From Candidatus Borreliella tachyglossi (lineage in GTDB: Bacteria; Spirochaetota; Spirochaetia; Borreliales; Borreliaceae), in assembly GCF_003076595.1 (NCBI RefSeq), contig NZ_CP025785.1:526398-590397 (forward strand): a stretch of 64,000 nt of DNA, in the 5' to 3' direction. The position numbers and the translations under genes were made by a program. Below, piece after piece: positions 52,829 through 61,175 of this stretch (position 1 is its first letter; each line of letters begins with the position of its first letter). A model generated the notes under the pieces. It did no database searches, was not told the origin of the DNA, and worked only from the letters and a program-made list of their open reading frames with translations.

Positions 52829-55578
52829 GATTTTCCAGTCTCAATATTTGCTCTTAAAGGAAGTTTTAAAGGATAAGCATTTTCCATCATTTCTTTTATT
52901 ATTTTCTTTGCCTCATCACATTCTTGCTCAGGCGATTCGATAAGCATCTCATCATGAACTTGTAATAGTATTTTTGACTTAAGATTTTTACTTTTAAATT
53001 CATTAAAAACTTTAATCATCGCAATTTTCATTATATCAGCCGCGCTTCCTTGAATTGTACTGTTTATTGCTATTCGCTCAGCTCCTGATCTTTCTGAGTA
53101 ATTTTTACTATTGATCTCTTTTATGTATCGCCTTCTCTTTAGTAGAGTTTCGCTATAACCATTTTTTCTTACAAAATTTATTTGATTTGTCATAAAAGGT
53201 TCTATTTTAGAATAAAGCTTAAAGTATGAATCAATGAACTTTTTGGCTTCTTCTCTTTTGATTGACAATTCTTTTGCAAGTCTGAAATCTGACATTTTGT
53301 AAATTATTCCAAAATTAATTGATTTTGCTACTCTTCTTAAATAAGGTGTTACTTGATCCTTATCTATTTTAAAAAGTTGTGATGCTGTTTCTGCATGAAT
53401 GTCTTTTTGAGTTTGGAATGCTTTGATTAGTTCTTCATCTTCTGAAAGATGAGCTAGTATGACAAGCTCAATTTGTGAGTAGTCAGATGAAATGAAAATA
53501 TTTCCCTGCTCTGGTCTGAAGGCTTCCCTTATTTTACGCCCCCTTTCATCTTTGATTGGGATATTTTGTAAGTTAGGTGTAGTGCTCGAGATTCTTCCAG
53601 TTGCGGTTCTTGTTTGTAAGAAGTTTGTATGTATTTTATTTGTTTTTTTATTGATAAGATCTATTAAATTGTCTGTGTATGTATTTTTTAGCTTTGAAAG
53701 ATGTCTGTACTGTATGAGCTTTTCTATAGCTTCATGTTGGTCTTTTATTGTCTCTAGCACCGTGATATCTGTTGAGTCTTTCTTGGCGTCTTGTGGTATT
53801 TCTAGGTTTAGGTTTTCAAATAAGATTTCATAAAGCTGTTTTGTTGAATTTAGATTAAATTCAATACCTATACTTTTAATTATTTGCTCTTCAATTAAAT
53901 TTAATTCTTTGTCAAGTTCGCAGCCATATTCCCTTAGGTATTCTCTGTCAAGGTAAATGCCAGTTTCTTCCATCTCCGTAAGTACATCATTAAATGGCAT
54001 TTCTATGTCTGTCATTAAGCTTTCAAGGTTGTCTTTTTTAAGCTTCTTTGTAAATATTTTAAATAGCCTTAAAGTAATATCGGCATCCTCAACAGCGTAA
54101 TTAGATACTATCTCAAGTGGTACGTTTCTTAAACTACGATTTTGTCCCACTATTTCATCGTACTTGATATTTTGATGCTTTAAATACTTTTCTGCTAGAA
54201 AATCAAGAGACACTTTTGTGTTTGAGTCAATAATGTATGCTGCTATCATTGTGTCAAAGTAGGGAGGAATCACAGTAAATCCATTATTTTTCAAAATTTT
54301 GTAATCGAATTTGTAATTTTGACCAATTAATTTAGGGACTACTTTAAAAAATTCATTAAATTTTTGTATTATGTATTTTTTTTCAATAAAATTTTTTTCT
54401 TTATTATCTATTGGGATATAATAACCTTCAAATTCTTTAAACGAAACGGCAATTCCAATTATTTTTGCTTTATAAACATCAAGAGAAGTTGTTTCTGTAT
54501 CTATTGCTACATATTTTTCTGCTTTTAATGTTTCTATTAGCGAGTCAAGTCGTTCTTTGGTTACTATTGTTTCATATTTAATATTTTCTTCTTGTATTGT
54601 TTTTAAAGTGTTTGATTTTAATGGATCTATTGTTTTTAAAATCTCCAGGTCTGACTTATTTATATTTGGAATATTATCTTGAAAGAGCGATATTTGCGCT
54701 GGATTTATAGGTGATTTTTTTAATATATCCTTTTTATAGGAATGGATTAATGTTGTGGCAGAGTGTTCTTCAAATAATGGAATAATATCTTCTTTCAAAT
54801 TTTCCAGCTTAAATTCTTCAAGGTCTGGCAATTCTAGATCTTCTACGAGACTGACGAGTTCATAGCTTAAGAAGGCATTTTCTTTCTCCCTTATTAAAAT
54901 TTCTTTGTATGTCTGCTGGATAGAATCTAGGTTTTCGTATATTCCATTTAATGTCTTAAATTCACTTAAGAGCTTTACAGCTCCTTTTTCACCAATTCCT
55001 TTGACACCTGGTATGTTATCTGACCTGTCGCCAACAATGGATAAATAATCTTTGATTTGAGATTTATTTACGCCAAATTTTTTGATTACATAATCATTAT
55101 CCATTTCAATAAAGTTACCATTTTCGAGTTTAAGTATTTTAGTTTGATCTGACATCATTTGTAATAAGTCTTTGTCTGGAGAGATGATGTAACTTAAATA
55201 ATTATTTGCCTCTGCTTTTTTTGAAAAGCTGGCTATAAGATCATCAGCTTCATACCCTTGTATCTCAAACATTGGAATATTTGCTTTCATTAAACCTTCT
55301 TTTATCCAATAGATTTGAGGAATTAGATCATCAGGAGGAGCGTCTCTTGTTGCTTTGTAGCTTGGGTGTTTTTGTTTCCTGAAGGTTTGAGTCTCTGAAT
55401 CAAAGTTTACAATTAAGCTTTCAGGTTTTTTATCTTTTATGATAAAAAAAAGAGTTTTGAAAAATCCAATGAATGCATTAGTATTTTCACCGTTTCTATT
55501 TATTAAAGGATTATTCTTCATTACATGGTAACTTCTAAATATTATGTTTAGTGCATCGATGAGATAAATTGTTTTCAT
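52807..55578 (-). CDS. polA: DNA polymerase I
   Basis: 923 residues. 5'-3' nuclease domain (1-290) with LIDALNIIFRSYH, YKATRDAPP, GYEADDLIAS and GDRSDNIPGVKGIGEKGA. 3'-5' proofreading domain (about 330-520) keeps AIDTETTSLD, NYKFDYKIL and YAVEDADITLRL, so it is probably active. Polymerase domain has SSDYSQIELVILAHLS, the motif B line RRVAKSINFGIIYKMSDF and LQVHDEMLIES. In motif B the usual YGMS reads YKMS, a small oddity. Overlaps neighbours at both ends in the cheY-fliS operon. Confidence 0.96.
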   Translation of the reverse strand: MKTIYLIDALNIIFRSYHVMKNNPLINRNGENTNAFIGFFKTLFFIIKDKKPESLIVNFDSETQTFRKQKHPSYKATRDAPPDDLIPQIYWIKEGLMKANIPMFEIQGYEADDLIASFSKKAEANNYLSYIISPDKDLLQMMSDQTKILKLENGNFIEMDNDYVIKKFGVNKSQIKDYLSIVGDRSDNIPGVKGIGEKGAVKLLSEFKTLNGIYENLDSIQQTYKEILIREKENAFLSYELVSLVEDLELPDLEEFKLENLKEDIIPLFEEHSATTLIHSYKKDILKKSPINPAQISLFQDNIPNINKSDLEILKTIDPLKSNTLKTIQEENIKYETIVTKERLDSLIETLKAEKYVAIDTETTSLDVYKAKIIGIAVSFKEFEGYYIPIDNKEKNFIEKKYIIQKFNEFFKVVPKLIGQNYKFDYKILKNNGFTVIPPYFDTMIAAYIIDSNTKVSLDFLAEKYLKHQNIKYDEIVGQNRSLRNVPLEIVSNYAVEDADITLRLFKIFTKKLKKDNLESLMTDIEMPFNDVLTEMEETGIYLDREYLREYGCELDKELNLIEEQIIKSIGIEFNLNSTKQLYEILFENLNLEIPQDAKKDSTDITVLETIKDQHEAIEKLIQYRHLSKLKNTYTDNLIDLINKKTNKIHTNFLQTRTATGRISSTTPNLQNIPIKDERGRKIREAFRPEQGNIFISSDYSQIELVILAHLSEDEELIKAFQTQKDIHAETASQLFKIDKDQVTPYLRRVAKSINFGIIYKMSDFRLAKELSIKREEAKKFIDSYFKLYSKIEPFMTNQINFVRKNGYSETLLKRRRYIKEINSKNYSERSGAERIAINSTIQGSAADIMKIAMIKVFNEFKSKNLKSKILLQVHDEMLIESPEQECDEAKKIIKEMMENAYPLKLPLRANIETGKSWGEMHI

Positions 55579-55973
55579 ATTTTAACGTCTACTAGGGTTG
55601 GATTATTGTATTTAAAAAGACTTTTAGAGAATTTTATCTTTGGTCTTCTTGACTTCTGTTCAAAGAGTGCTATCAAGTTTGTGTATTCATTTTGATATAT
55701 GTTGCATATTTCTCCCCTTAAGTAGGTAGCATCTTCTATTAATTTTTCAGACTCTTCTTGGATCTGTCCTTGTATCTTTAACCATGAGTTTATGGTTAGA
55801 TAATAATTTTTTATTGAATTTAAGATTAACTCCTTTTGTGGATTTGTAAGGTTTAGTATATCTATTAATCCTTGATTGATTTTTTCATTTTCAAATTCTA
55901 GGATGGTTTTTAATTTTTCAAGTTCAAGTATTAAATCGCTTAAATATTTATTTAGTATTTGACTAGCTGACAA
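55575..55973 (-). CDS. Possible FlgN/FliT-type flagellar export chaperone
   Basis: A 132-residue, mostly helical protein with no signal peptide. The pattern LILELEKLKTILEFENEKIN, a short gap, then NPQKELILNSIKNYYLTINS resembles FlgN-type chaperones: two long helices with a small turn and a QKE-like contact. Its position directly after fliS (11-base overlap) and before polA (ATGA overlap) supports a flagellar role. The sequence match is weak, so this is inference; it could be another small coiled-coil protein. Confidence 0.5.
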   Translation of the reverse strand: MSASQILNKYLSDLILELEKLKTILEFENEKINQGLIDILNLTNPQKELILNSIKNYYLTINSWLKIQGQIQEESEKLIEDATYLRGEICNIYQNEYTNLIALFEQKSRRPKIKFSKSLFKYNNPTLVDVKI

Positions 55974-56382
55974 TATTAATTCCTAATTTCTTGTTATTGA
56001 TGTTATTATCCTTTTTAAGCAGCTTTTTCCAGGTTGTGTGCAAATTTTTAAGATGCTTTAGTACATCTTGAATGATATCTCTGTTTTTTTCTAATGTAAC
56101 CTTTTCTAATTCTTTATTTAGAAAGGAATATATTGAGAATAAATTGTTAGAAATGTCACCACCATCTTCAAAATTTAGTGTAGACATCAATTCAATAAGT
56201 ATGTCTTGTGCATGGTAAACTTTTTCATCAGCTTGTACTATGCTTTTTGAATCTTCTTTTTGGTAAAATTCTTTAGCAATTTCTAGATCTTGTATTGCTT
56301 TCTCATAAAGCATTACCAGTATTGAAAGGGGGCTTGATGTGTTGATCTGTGTTTTTTTGTATATGTCTTCTTTTACTATCAA
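55963..56382 (-). CDS. fliS: Flagellin export chaperone FliS
   Basis: Binds flagellin in the cytosol and prevents early polymerisation. 139 residues, all helical, with YKKTQINTSSPLSILVMLYE (family YxxTxIxTASPxxLxxMLY), EKVYHAQDILIELMSTLNFE, GGDISNNLFSIYSFLNKEL and the final HLKNLHTTWKKLL. Length is typical. Between cheY and a FlgN-like gene in a short minus-strand motility unit. Confidence 0.9.
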   Translation of the reverse strand: MIVKEDIYKKTQINTSSPLSILVMLYEKAIQDLEIAKEFYQKEDSKSIVQADEKVYHAQDILIELMSTLNFEDGGDISNNLFSIYSFLNKELEKVTLEKNRDIIQDVLKHLKNLHTTWKKLLKKDNNINNKKLGINIVS

Positions 56383-56392
56383 GAATTTTCTC

Positions 56393-56773
56393 CTAGTTTA
56401 ATGTTTTTATTTGATCTACTATTTGATCTTCTCTGAAAGGTTTTATAATATATCCCTTAGCACCAAGTTCCAAAGCTCTTGTCATTAGTTCTTGCTTTCC
56501 AACTGCTGTAACCATTAAGATATTAACTTTTCTTGAAAGCTTATTGTTAACTTCCTTTATTTTCTCAAGAGCTGTCATACCATCCATTCCCATCATTGTA
56601 ATATCAAGAGTTATTAGGTCAAATTCGTCTTGCTTTTCAAATTCTTGAATAGCCTGAGTTCCGTCTTCTGCTTCAAAAAATTCTTTAAAGCCTAATTTCT
56701 TTAGTATTTTGATTAATTTTTTTCGCATAAAAATAGAATCATCAACTATTAAGGCTTTCCTATTTTCTTTCAA
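56393..56773 (-). CDS. cheY: CheY-type chemotaxis response regulator
   Basis: A 126-residue single receiver domain. Phosphorylation site residues are all present: acidic pair in LIVDDSIFMRKK, phospho-acceptor Asp in DLITLDITMMGMDG, Thr in LMVTAVGK and switch Lys in YIIKPFRE. The start is probably the TTG at 56773, six bases after AAGGAG; a TTG two codons earlier would abut the ribosome site. Borrelia species carry several CheY proteins; which one is the motor-active form cannot be told here. First gene of the unit reading into fliS. Confidence 0.92.
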   Translation of the reverse strand: MKENRKALIVDDSIFMRKKLIKILKKLGFKEFFEAEDGTQAIQEFEKQDEFDLITLDITMMGMDGMTALEKIKEVNNKLSRKVNILMVTAVGKQELMTRALELGAKGYIIKPFREDQIVDQIKTLN

Positions 56774-56779
56774 TCCCAA

Positions 56780-57146
56780 CTCCTTATTTGATTTTGATGT
56801 AATTCATAGTTATCTATTTTGTTCTTTTTCTTTAGATTTTAAGATGAATTCGTTTATTACTCAAGTCTTTTGCTTTAAAAAATGTATTTTCGTTATTGAA
56901 TTATAAACTTTATTTTGAGTTATTTAATTTTTAACTTTCTAAAAGGTTGAATTCAATTTTTAAAGGTGTATTTTTCTTAAGTCTTAAAGAAGATCTACTT
57001 TTTTCGAACAAATTTGTTATTAAGTGGCTTTTATTTTACTAGGATTTGTCTTTTATTCTTGTCTTTTAAAGGATGATATTTTTTACTATTTGCAATATTT
57101 TGTTAAAATATATTGTGCATTTTTTAGTAAGTTTGATACCAAATTT
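56780..57146. other. Divergent intergenic region between cheY and ligA
   Basis: 367 bases, AT-rich. It contains the cheY ribosome site and promoter (56836-56864). The frame of ligA is open back to 57024, but that stretch is hydrophobic low-complexity sequence and is not likely part of LigA. No ribosome site lies directly before the ligA ATG. Confidence 0.5.
56836..56864 (-). promoter_or_regulatory. Predicted promoter of the cheY-fliS-polA unit
   Basis: Minus strand: TTGAGT (56859-56864), a 17-base spacer, and TAAAAT (56836-56841), leaving a leader of about 55 bases. A sigma-70-like site fits the known use of the housekeeping factor for Borrelia motility genes. Confidence 0.6.
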
Positions 57147-59159
57147 ATGAGCAGAAATATAGAAGACGAAATTTTATCTTTGAAAAGATTAATCAGAAAA
57201 TGGAATAAAGAATATTATGTTGATTCTTCACCGAGTGTAGGTGATTTGACTTATGATAAAGCTCTTTTGCGACTTCAAGAGTTGGAAAACAAATACCCTG
57301 AATACAAAACTCCAGATTCCCCTACTCTTAGATTTGGGAGCGATCTTTTAAATAGCTTTAAAGAAGTTGAACATGCTTTTCCTATATTGAGTTTAGATAA
57401 GGCTTATGATACTAAGGGATTATTGTCGTGGATTCAAAGAGTGGGATTAGAGGGCTCTAGCTTAGAACTTTCTAATGGTATCTCGGTTGAGCCAAAAATT
57501 GATGGGTGTTCGATTGTTCTTTACTATAAAGATGGAATACTTGATAAAGCTTTGACTAGAGGGGATGGAAAGGTTGGCAATGATGTTACTGAAAATATTA
57601 GAACAATTAAAAATATTCCTTTATTTATTGATAAAGGGGTTGAGTTAGTGTTACGGGGTGAGATTTATATCTCGAAGGAAAATTTTTTAAAAATAAATAA
57701 AACGTTTGGAAAACCTTATATTAATGCTAGAAATTTAGCCTCAGGTATACTTAGAAGAGTGAATAGTCGGGAGGTTTCTAATTTCCCTTTAGATATTTTT
57801 GTTTATGATGTTTTATATTCGAGTTTAGAATTGAATACAAATCATGATGCTTTTGATGAACTTAAAAAATTGGGATTTAAAGTAAATCCTTTGTTTAAAT
57901 TTTTTGTTGGCACAAGCTTAGAAGAAGATGTTATTAGTTATGTGAAAGAAATAATGGATAAAAGAGAATTTTTCGAATATGAAATTGATGGTGTCGTACT
58001 TAAAGTTGATAATTTTATTTTAAGGGAGACGTTAGGGTATACTTCTCATCATCCGAAGTGGTCGATAGCCTATAAGTTTGAGTCTCTTGCAAGTATTAGC
58101 AGGGTGATTGATATTTTCGTTCAAGTTGGACGAAGTGGTAAGATCACGCCTGTTGCATACGTCGAGAGGGTCCTTGTTGCTGGAGCCTTTATCACTAATG
58201 CAACTCTGCACAATCAAGATTATATAGATTCTATTGGTTTAAATGTTGGAGATGTTGTTTCAATTTCAAGGCGTGGCGATGTAATTCCTGCCGTTGAATC
58301 AGTTGTAGAAAAACTTTCAGTTGGTAGTTTTAAAATTCCACATACTTGTCCTTCATGCGGTATGTCTTTAATCAGAGAGGGTGCTCACCTTTTTTGTATG
58401 AATAGAGACTGTAATTCCCGAATCATTGAGCAAATAAAGTATTTTTGCAGTAAGAAATGCATGGATATTACAGGATTTTCAGAGAAAACAATTGAGTTCC
58501 TTTTTAAAATGAATTTTATATATTCAGAGATGGATCTTTATACTTTTGATTTTGATAAGCTTGCTAATATGAAGGGCTTTAAGCTTAAGAGAATAGATAG
58601 TTTCAAAAGCTCAATTGAAAATAGTAAAAAAAAACCATTTAGAAAGCTGCTTCTTGGTATGGGAATTAAGGAACTTGGGGAGAACACAGTAGCATTATTA
58701 ATTGCTAACAATTTAAACTCATTTGATGCAATTAGTATTCTTTGCAAAGATAAAGAGGGAGCTCTTGCAGAGCTTTTAAAGATCAAGGGAATAGGGGAGA
58801 GGATAGCTTTAAATATTATTGAATCATTTAACGATGATGCTATTCTTAATAAATTCAACTTTTTTAAAGAGATAGGATTTAAGATGGAAGAAGGTAATGC
58901 TACTGATTATTCTTTAAACATCGCCTTTTTATTTGGTAAGAAATTTTGTATTACAGGGTCTTTCCAAGAGTATTCTAGGCATACCCTTATTGAGAAGTTT
59001 ACTAAAGAAGGTGCCATTTTTAACAGCTCAGTTACGAGAAGTTTAGATTTTTTACTTGTTGGGGACAAGTCTGGATCGAAAGTTAAGAGAGCTAAAGAGT
59101 TAGGCATTAAAATTGTCAGCCTTGATGATATTAAAGCATCCTTAAATTTAGATGATTAG
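57147..59159 (+). CDS. ligA: NAD-dependent DNA ligase LigA
   Basis: Seals nicks using NAD. 670 residues from ATG 57147 (MSRNIEDEIL): Ia domain with SVGDLTYDKALLRLQELE; adenylation domain with the active-site Lys in VEPKIDGCSIVLYY and RGDGKVGNDVT; OB fold; C4 zinc finger CPSCGMSL and CMNRDC; helix-hairpin-helix repeats with LLKIKGIGERIALNIIES; and C-terminal BRCT domain with FCITGSFQEYSRHTLIEKF. All parts are complete. The stop is two bases from the convergent coiled-coil gene. Confidence 0.95.
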   Translation: MSRNIEDEILSLKRLIRKWNKEYYVDSSPSVGDLTYDKALLRLQELENKYPEYKTPDSPTLRFGSDLLNSFKEVEHAFPILSLDKAYDTKGLLSWIQRVGLEGSSLELSNGISVEPKIDGCSIVLYYKDGILDKALTRGDGKVGNDVTENIRTIKNIPLFIDKGVELVLRGEIYISKENFLKINKTFGKPYINARNLASGILRRVNSREVSNFPLDIFVYDVLYSSLELNTNHDAFDELKKLGFKVNPLFKFFVGTSLEEDVISYVKEIMDKREFFEYEIDGVVLKVDNFILRETLGYTSHHPKWSIAYKFESLASISRVIDIFVQVGRSGKITPVAYVERVLVAGAFITNATLHNQDYIDSIGLNVGDVVSISRRGDVIPAVESVVEKLSVGSFKIPHTCPSCGMSLIREGAHLFCMNRDCNSRIIEQIKYFCSKKCMDITGFSEKTIEFLFKMNFIYSEMDLYTFDFDKLANMKGFKLKRIDSFKSSIENSKKKPFRKLLLGMGIKELGENTVALLIANNLNSFDAISILCKDKEGALAELLKIKGIGERIALNIIESFNDDAILNKFNFFKEIGFKMEEGNATDYSLNIAFLFGKKFCITGSFQEYSRHTLIEKFTKEGAIFNSSVTRSLDFLLVGDKSGSKVKRAKELGIKIVSLDDIKASLNLDD

Positions 59160-59161
59160 AT

Positions 59162-60916
59162 TTATTTTATTACTTTTATGCCTTTAAATTCGGATTCTAG
59201 ATTTTTATATAGACTGCCCATTTTATTGATATTGTCTACTTCTATTAAGTTTCTAAAAAAAGCTTCTTTGTGTTTAAGTGATGGACTAATGAAATGGGTT
59301 TTGATGTGATGTTTTGAGATTAGTTTGTAAATTTCTTTTGCTCTATGTAAATTTTTTGTTGGTTCTATTTCAATATAATATCTATTAGATTGTTTGAATG
59401 CAAACTCGTTACTTTTTTCTTTAAAGTTATAATTGTTTGAATATACATCAGGATACACTCTAAAGTCGGCAGTTTTTATTCCGGTTATTTTTTTGGTACT
59501 TTTATGAGTTGTTGTATCTTCTTTGGGAAGGGATTTCATAGTTGCTATTTTATTTTGTTTTAAGGGATTTTTATCAAGGTTTCCTTTTGGATCTTTATTT
59601 ACTTTCTTGTCTTTTGATTCCAAGCTCTCTTTTATCACGAGGTCTCTATTTTGGGAGGCTACTAGTTCCTGTTGAAGTTTTCGTATGGTATTTTCATTCT
59701 CTGTAAGTCTTCTCTCTAGTGTGCTTACTTTCTCTTTCTTTCTATTAATTTCGTCTTCATTTTGGGAGGCTACTAGTTCTTGTTGAAGTTTTCGTATGAT
59801 ATTTTCATTCTCTGTAAGTCTTCTCTCTAGTGTGCTTATTTTTTCTTTTTTTCTATTAATTTCATCTTCATTTTCTTTGTACGATTCTTCATTTTTTGCA
59901 ATTCTTCCTTTTAATTCATTTATTATTCTCTCTATTGAAGCTAAATTGGTACCAATATTTTCTAAATTATTATGTGCATTGTTGTTCTTTTGTAAATCTC
60001 TTAATTCTTTTTGAAGTGCGAGTAGAGCATCTTCATTGCTCATGATTCTGTTGTCTAGCTCATTTAATATATAAGCATTATTGTTGATAGCACCTTCATT
60101 ATTAATGATTCTGTTGTCGAGCTCATTTATTACTTGCGCTTCTGAATGCAAATACTTTTGTTCCCTATTGTATGTGTTCTCTTCAGCTGGATAACGATAC
60201 ACTCGACTAGGTAGTATATGTTCGTTTTGATTGTAACCATATTCTTGCTCGTTTTGATAAGTATAGTCTTTTGGTTGTAATTTATGATCTAATAGGTCTT
60301 CTTTTTTGTTGATTAGATTTTTTATCTCTTCAATTTCTTCTTTTAAGATTTTTGTTATAGCTTCATATTCCTCAGTCTTTTTTTTAATTGATTCTATGTT
60401 TTGGGTGCTTAAAAGACTTTCTATGCTTTCAATTTTGTTCTCGTAACTTTCAATTTTGCGCTTTAAATCATCTATGTTTGATTTTTCCGAATGTAATTTT
60501 TTCGGTCTTAAACTTTGTGGATATTGTAATTCTTTGTTTTGAAAGTTATTGTTTGCCCCTCTTTTTTTATCTAGTCTTTGAAGCTGTTCCAGATCTTTAA
60601 ATTCAAGTTTATTTGATTCCTCACTTGATGTATTTGCTGTGTTGAGATTAAGTTTGTTTGAGGAGCTGTCTTCTGAGGTGCTATTTTTGTTATGGTTGGA
60701 TACTTTTGTATCCTTTTTAGGGTTTGTCTTTTCAATGTTAGTTTCTTCTTTTCCACTTTGAAAATCTTTGCTTAAATCTTCTTTGGGAATGTGGATCGCT
60801 GAGTAGCTTATTATATTCTCAGCTGTATTAATTTTAGTCTCTCCAAAGAGTAATGTACATGGGAATAGTACAAAAATTTTAAAGAGCATTGGAATTATCT
60901 TTTTACCTTTCTCCAT
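59162..60916 (-). CDS. Exported coiled-coil protein with tandem repeats and SPOR-like tail
   Basis: A 584-residue protein with a signal peptide (MLFKIFVLFPCTLLFGE). Residues 30-150 are low-complexity Ser/Asn/Lys; 150-440 is coiled coil. Two near-identical 37-residue units starting NEDEINRKKEK and ending QQELVASQ sit side by side, and NELDNRI appears twice further upstream. The last 80 residues, from YYIEIEPTKNLHRAKEIYKL to LESEFKGIKVIK, show the beta-alpha-beta repeat of SPOR-like domains, suggesting peptidoglycan contact. The family is not otherwise recognised. Confidence 0.65.
   Translation of the reverse strand: MEKGKKIIPMLFKIFVLFPCTLLFGETKINTAENIISYSAIHIPKEDLSKDFQSGKEETNIEKTNPKKDTKVSNHNKNSTSEDSSSNKLNLNTANTSSEESNKLEFKDLEQLQRLDKKRGANNNFQNKELQYPQSLRPKKLHSEKSNIDDLKRKIESYENKIESIESLLSTQNIESIKKKTEEYEAITKILKEEIEEIKNLINKKEDLLDHKLQPKDYTYQNEQEYGYNQNEHILPSRVYRYPAEENTYNREQKYLHSEAQVINELDNRIINNEGAINNNAYILNELDNRIMSNEDALLALQKELRDLQKNNNAHNNLENIGTNLASIERIINELKGRIAKNEESYKENEDEINRKKEKISTLERRLTENENIIRKLQQELVASQNEDEINRKKEKVSTLERRLTENENTIRKLQQELVASQNRDLVIKESLESKDKKVNKDPKGNLDKNPLKQNKIATMKSLPKEDTTTHKSTKKITGIKTADFRVYPDVYSNNYNFKEKSNEFAFKQSNRYYIEIEPTKNLHRAKEIYKLISKHHIKTHFISPSLKHKEAFFRNLIEVDNINKMGSLYKNLESEFKGIKVIK
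59651..59872. repeat. Two-copy 111-base tandem repeat
   Basis: Copies at 59651-59761 and 59762-59872, differing at about seven positions, encode the 37-residue coiled-coil unit of the surrounding gene. The period is a multiple of three, so copy-number change would keep the frame. Confidence 0.9.
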
Positions 60917-61136
60917 AAAATACCTTATCTATTTTTATAATTTGATATTACCATAGTTTGCTAAATTTATCAAAAGCAGTATTTATAATTAATGTAACAC
61001 TGCTTCTGGTCTGTGATGCTCTATGTTTTTACTTTTTGATGTGATTATTTTAGTAAAATTAAGTTTTAGTATGCTTGTATTTACAATAGTAATTTTGCTA
61101 GTATTGTGCCATAATGATACAAATAAAAGGTAAATT

Positions 61137-61175
61137 ATGAACTTTTTACGTCTCAAGCTCGTTTATTGTTTATGA
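61137..61175 (+). CDS. 12-codon upstream leader ORF
   Basis: AAAGG (61126-61130) lies six bases before ATG 61137, which opens a 12-codon frame reading MNFLRLKLVYCL. Its TGA (61173-61175) overlaps the ATG (61172) of the large xdh-like gene, which has no ribosome site of its own. This is the geometry of translational coupling by a leader peptide. It may instead be the leftover N-terminus after a frameshift. An extended -10-like sequence (TGCCATAAT, 61107-61115) lies just upstream. Confidence 0.4.
   Translation: MNFLRLKLVYCL

Noticed and set aside
57024-57146. Extended N-terminus of LigA from GTG 57024
   Set aside because: The extra 41 residues are hydrophobic and unlike any ligase; MSRNIEDEIL at 57147 matches the usual start.
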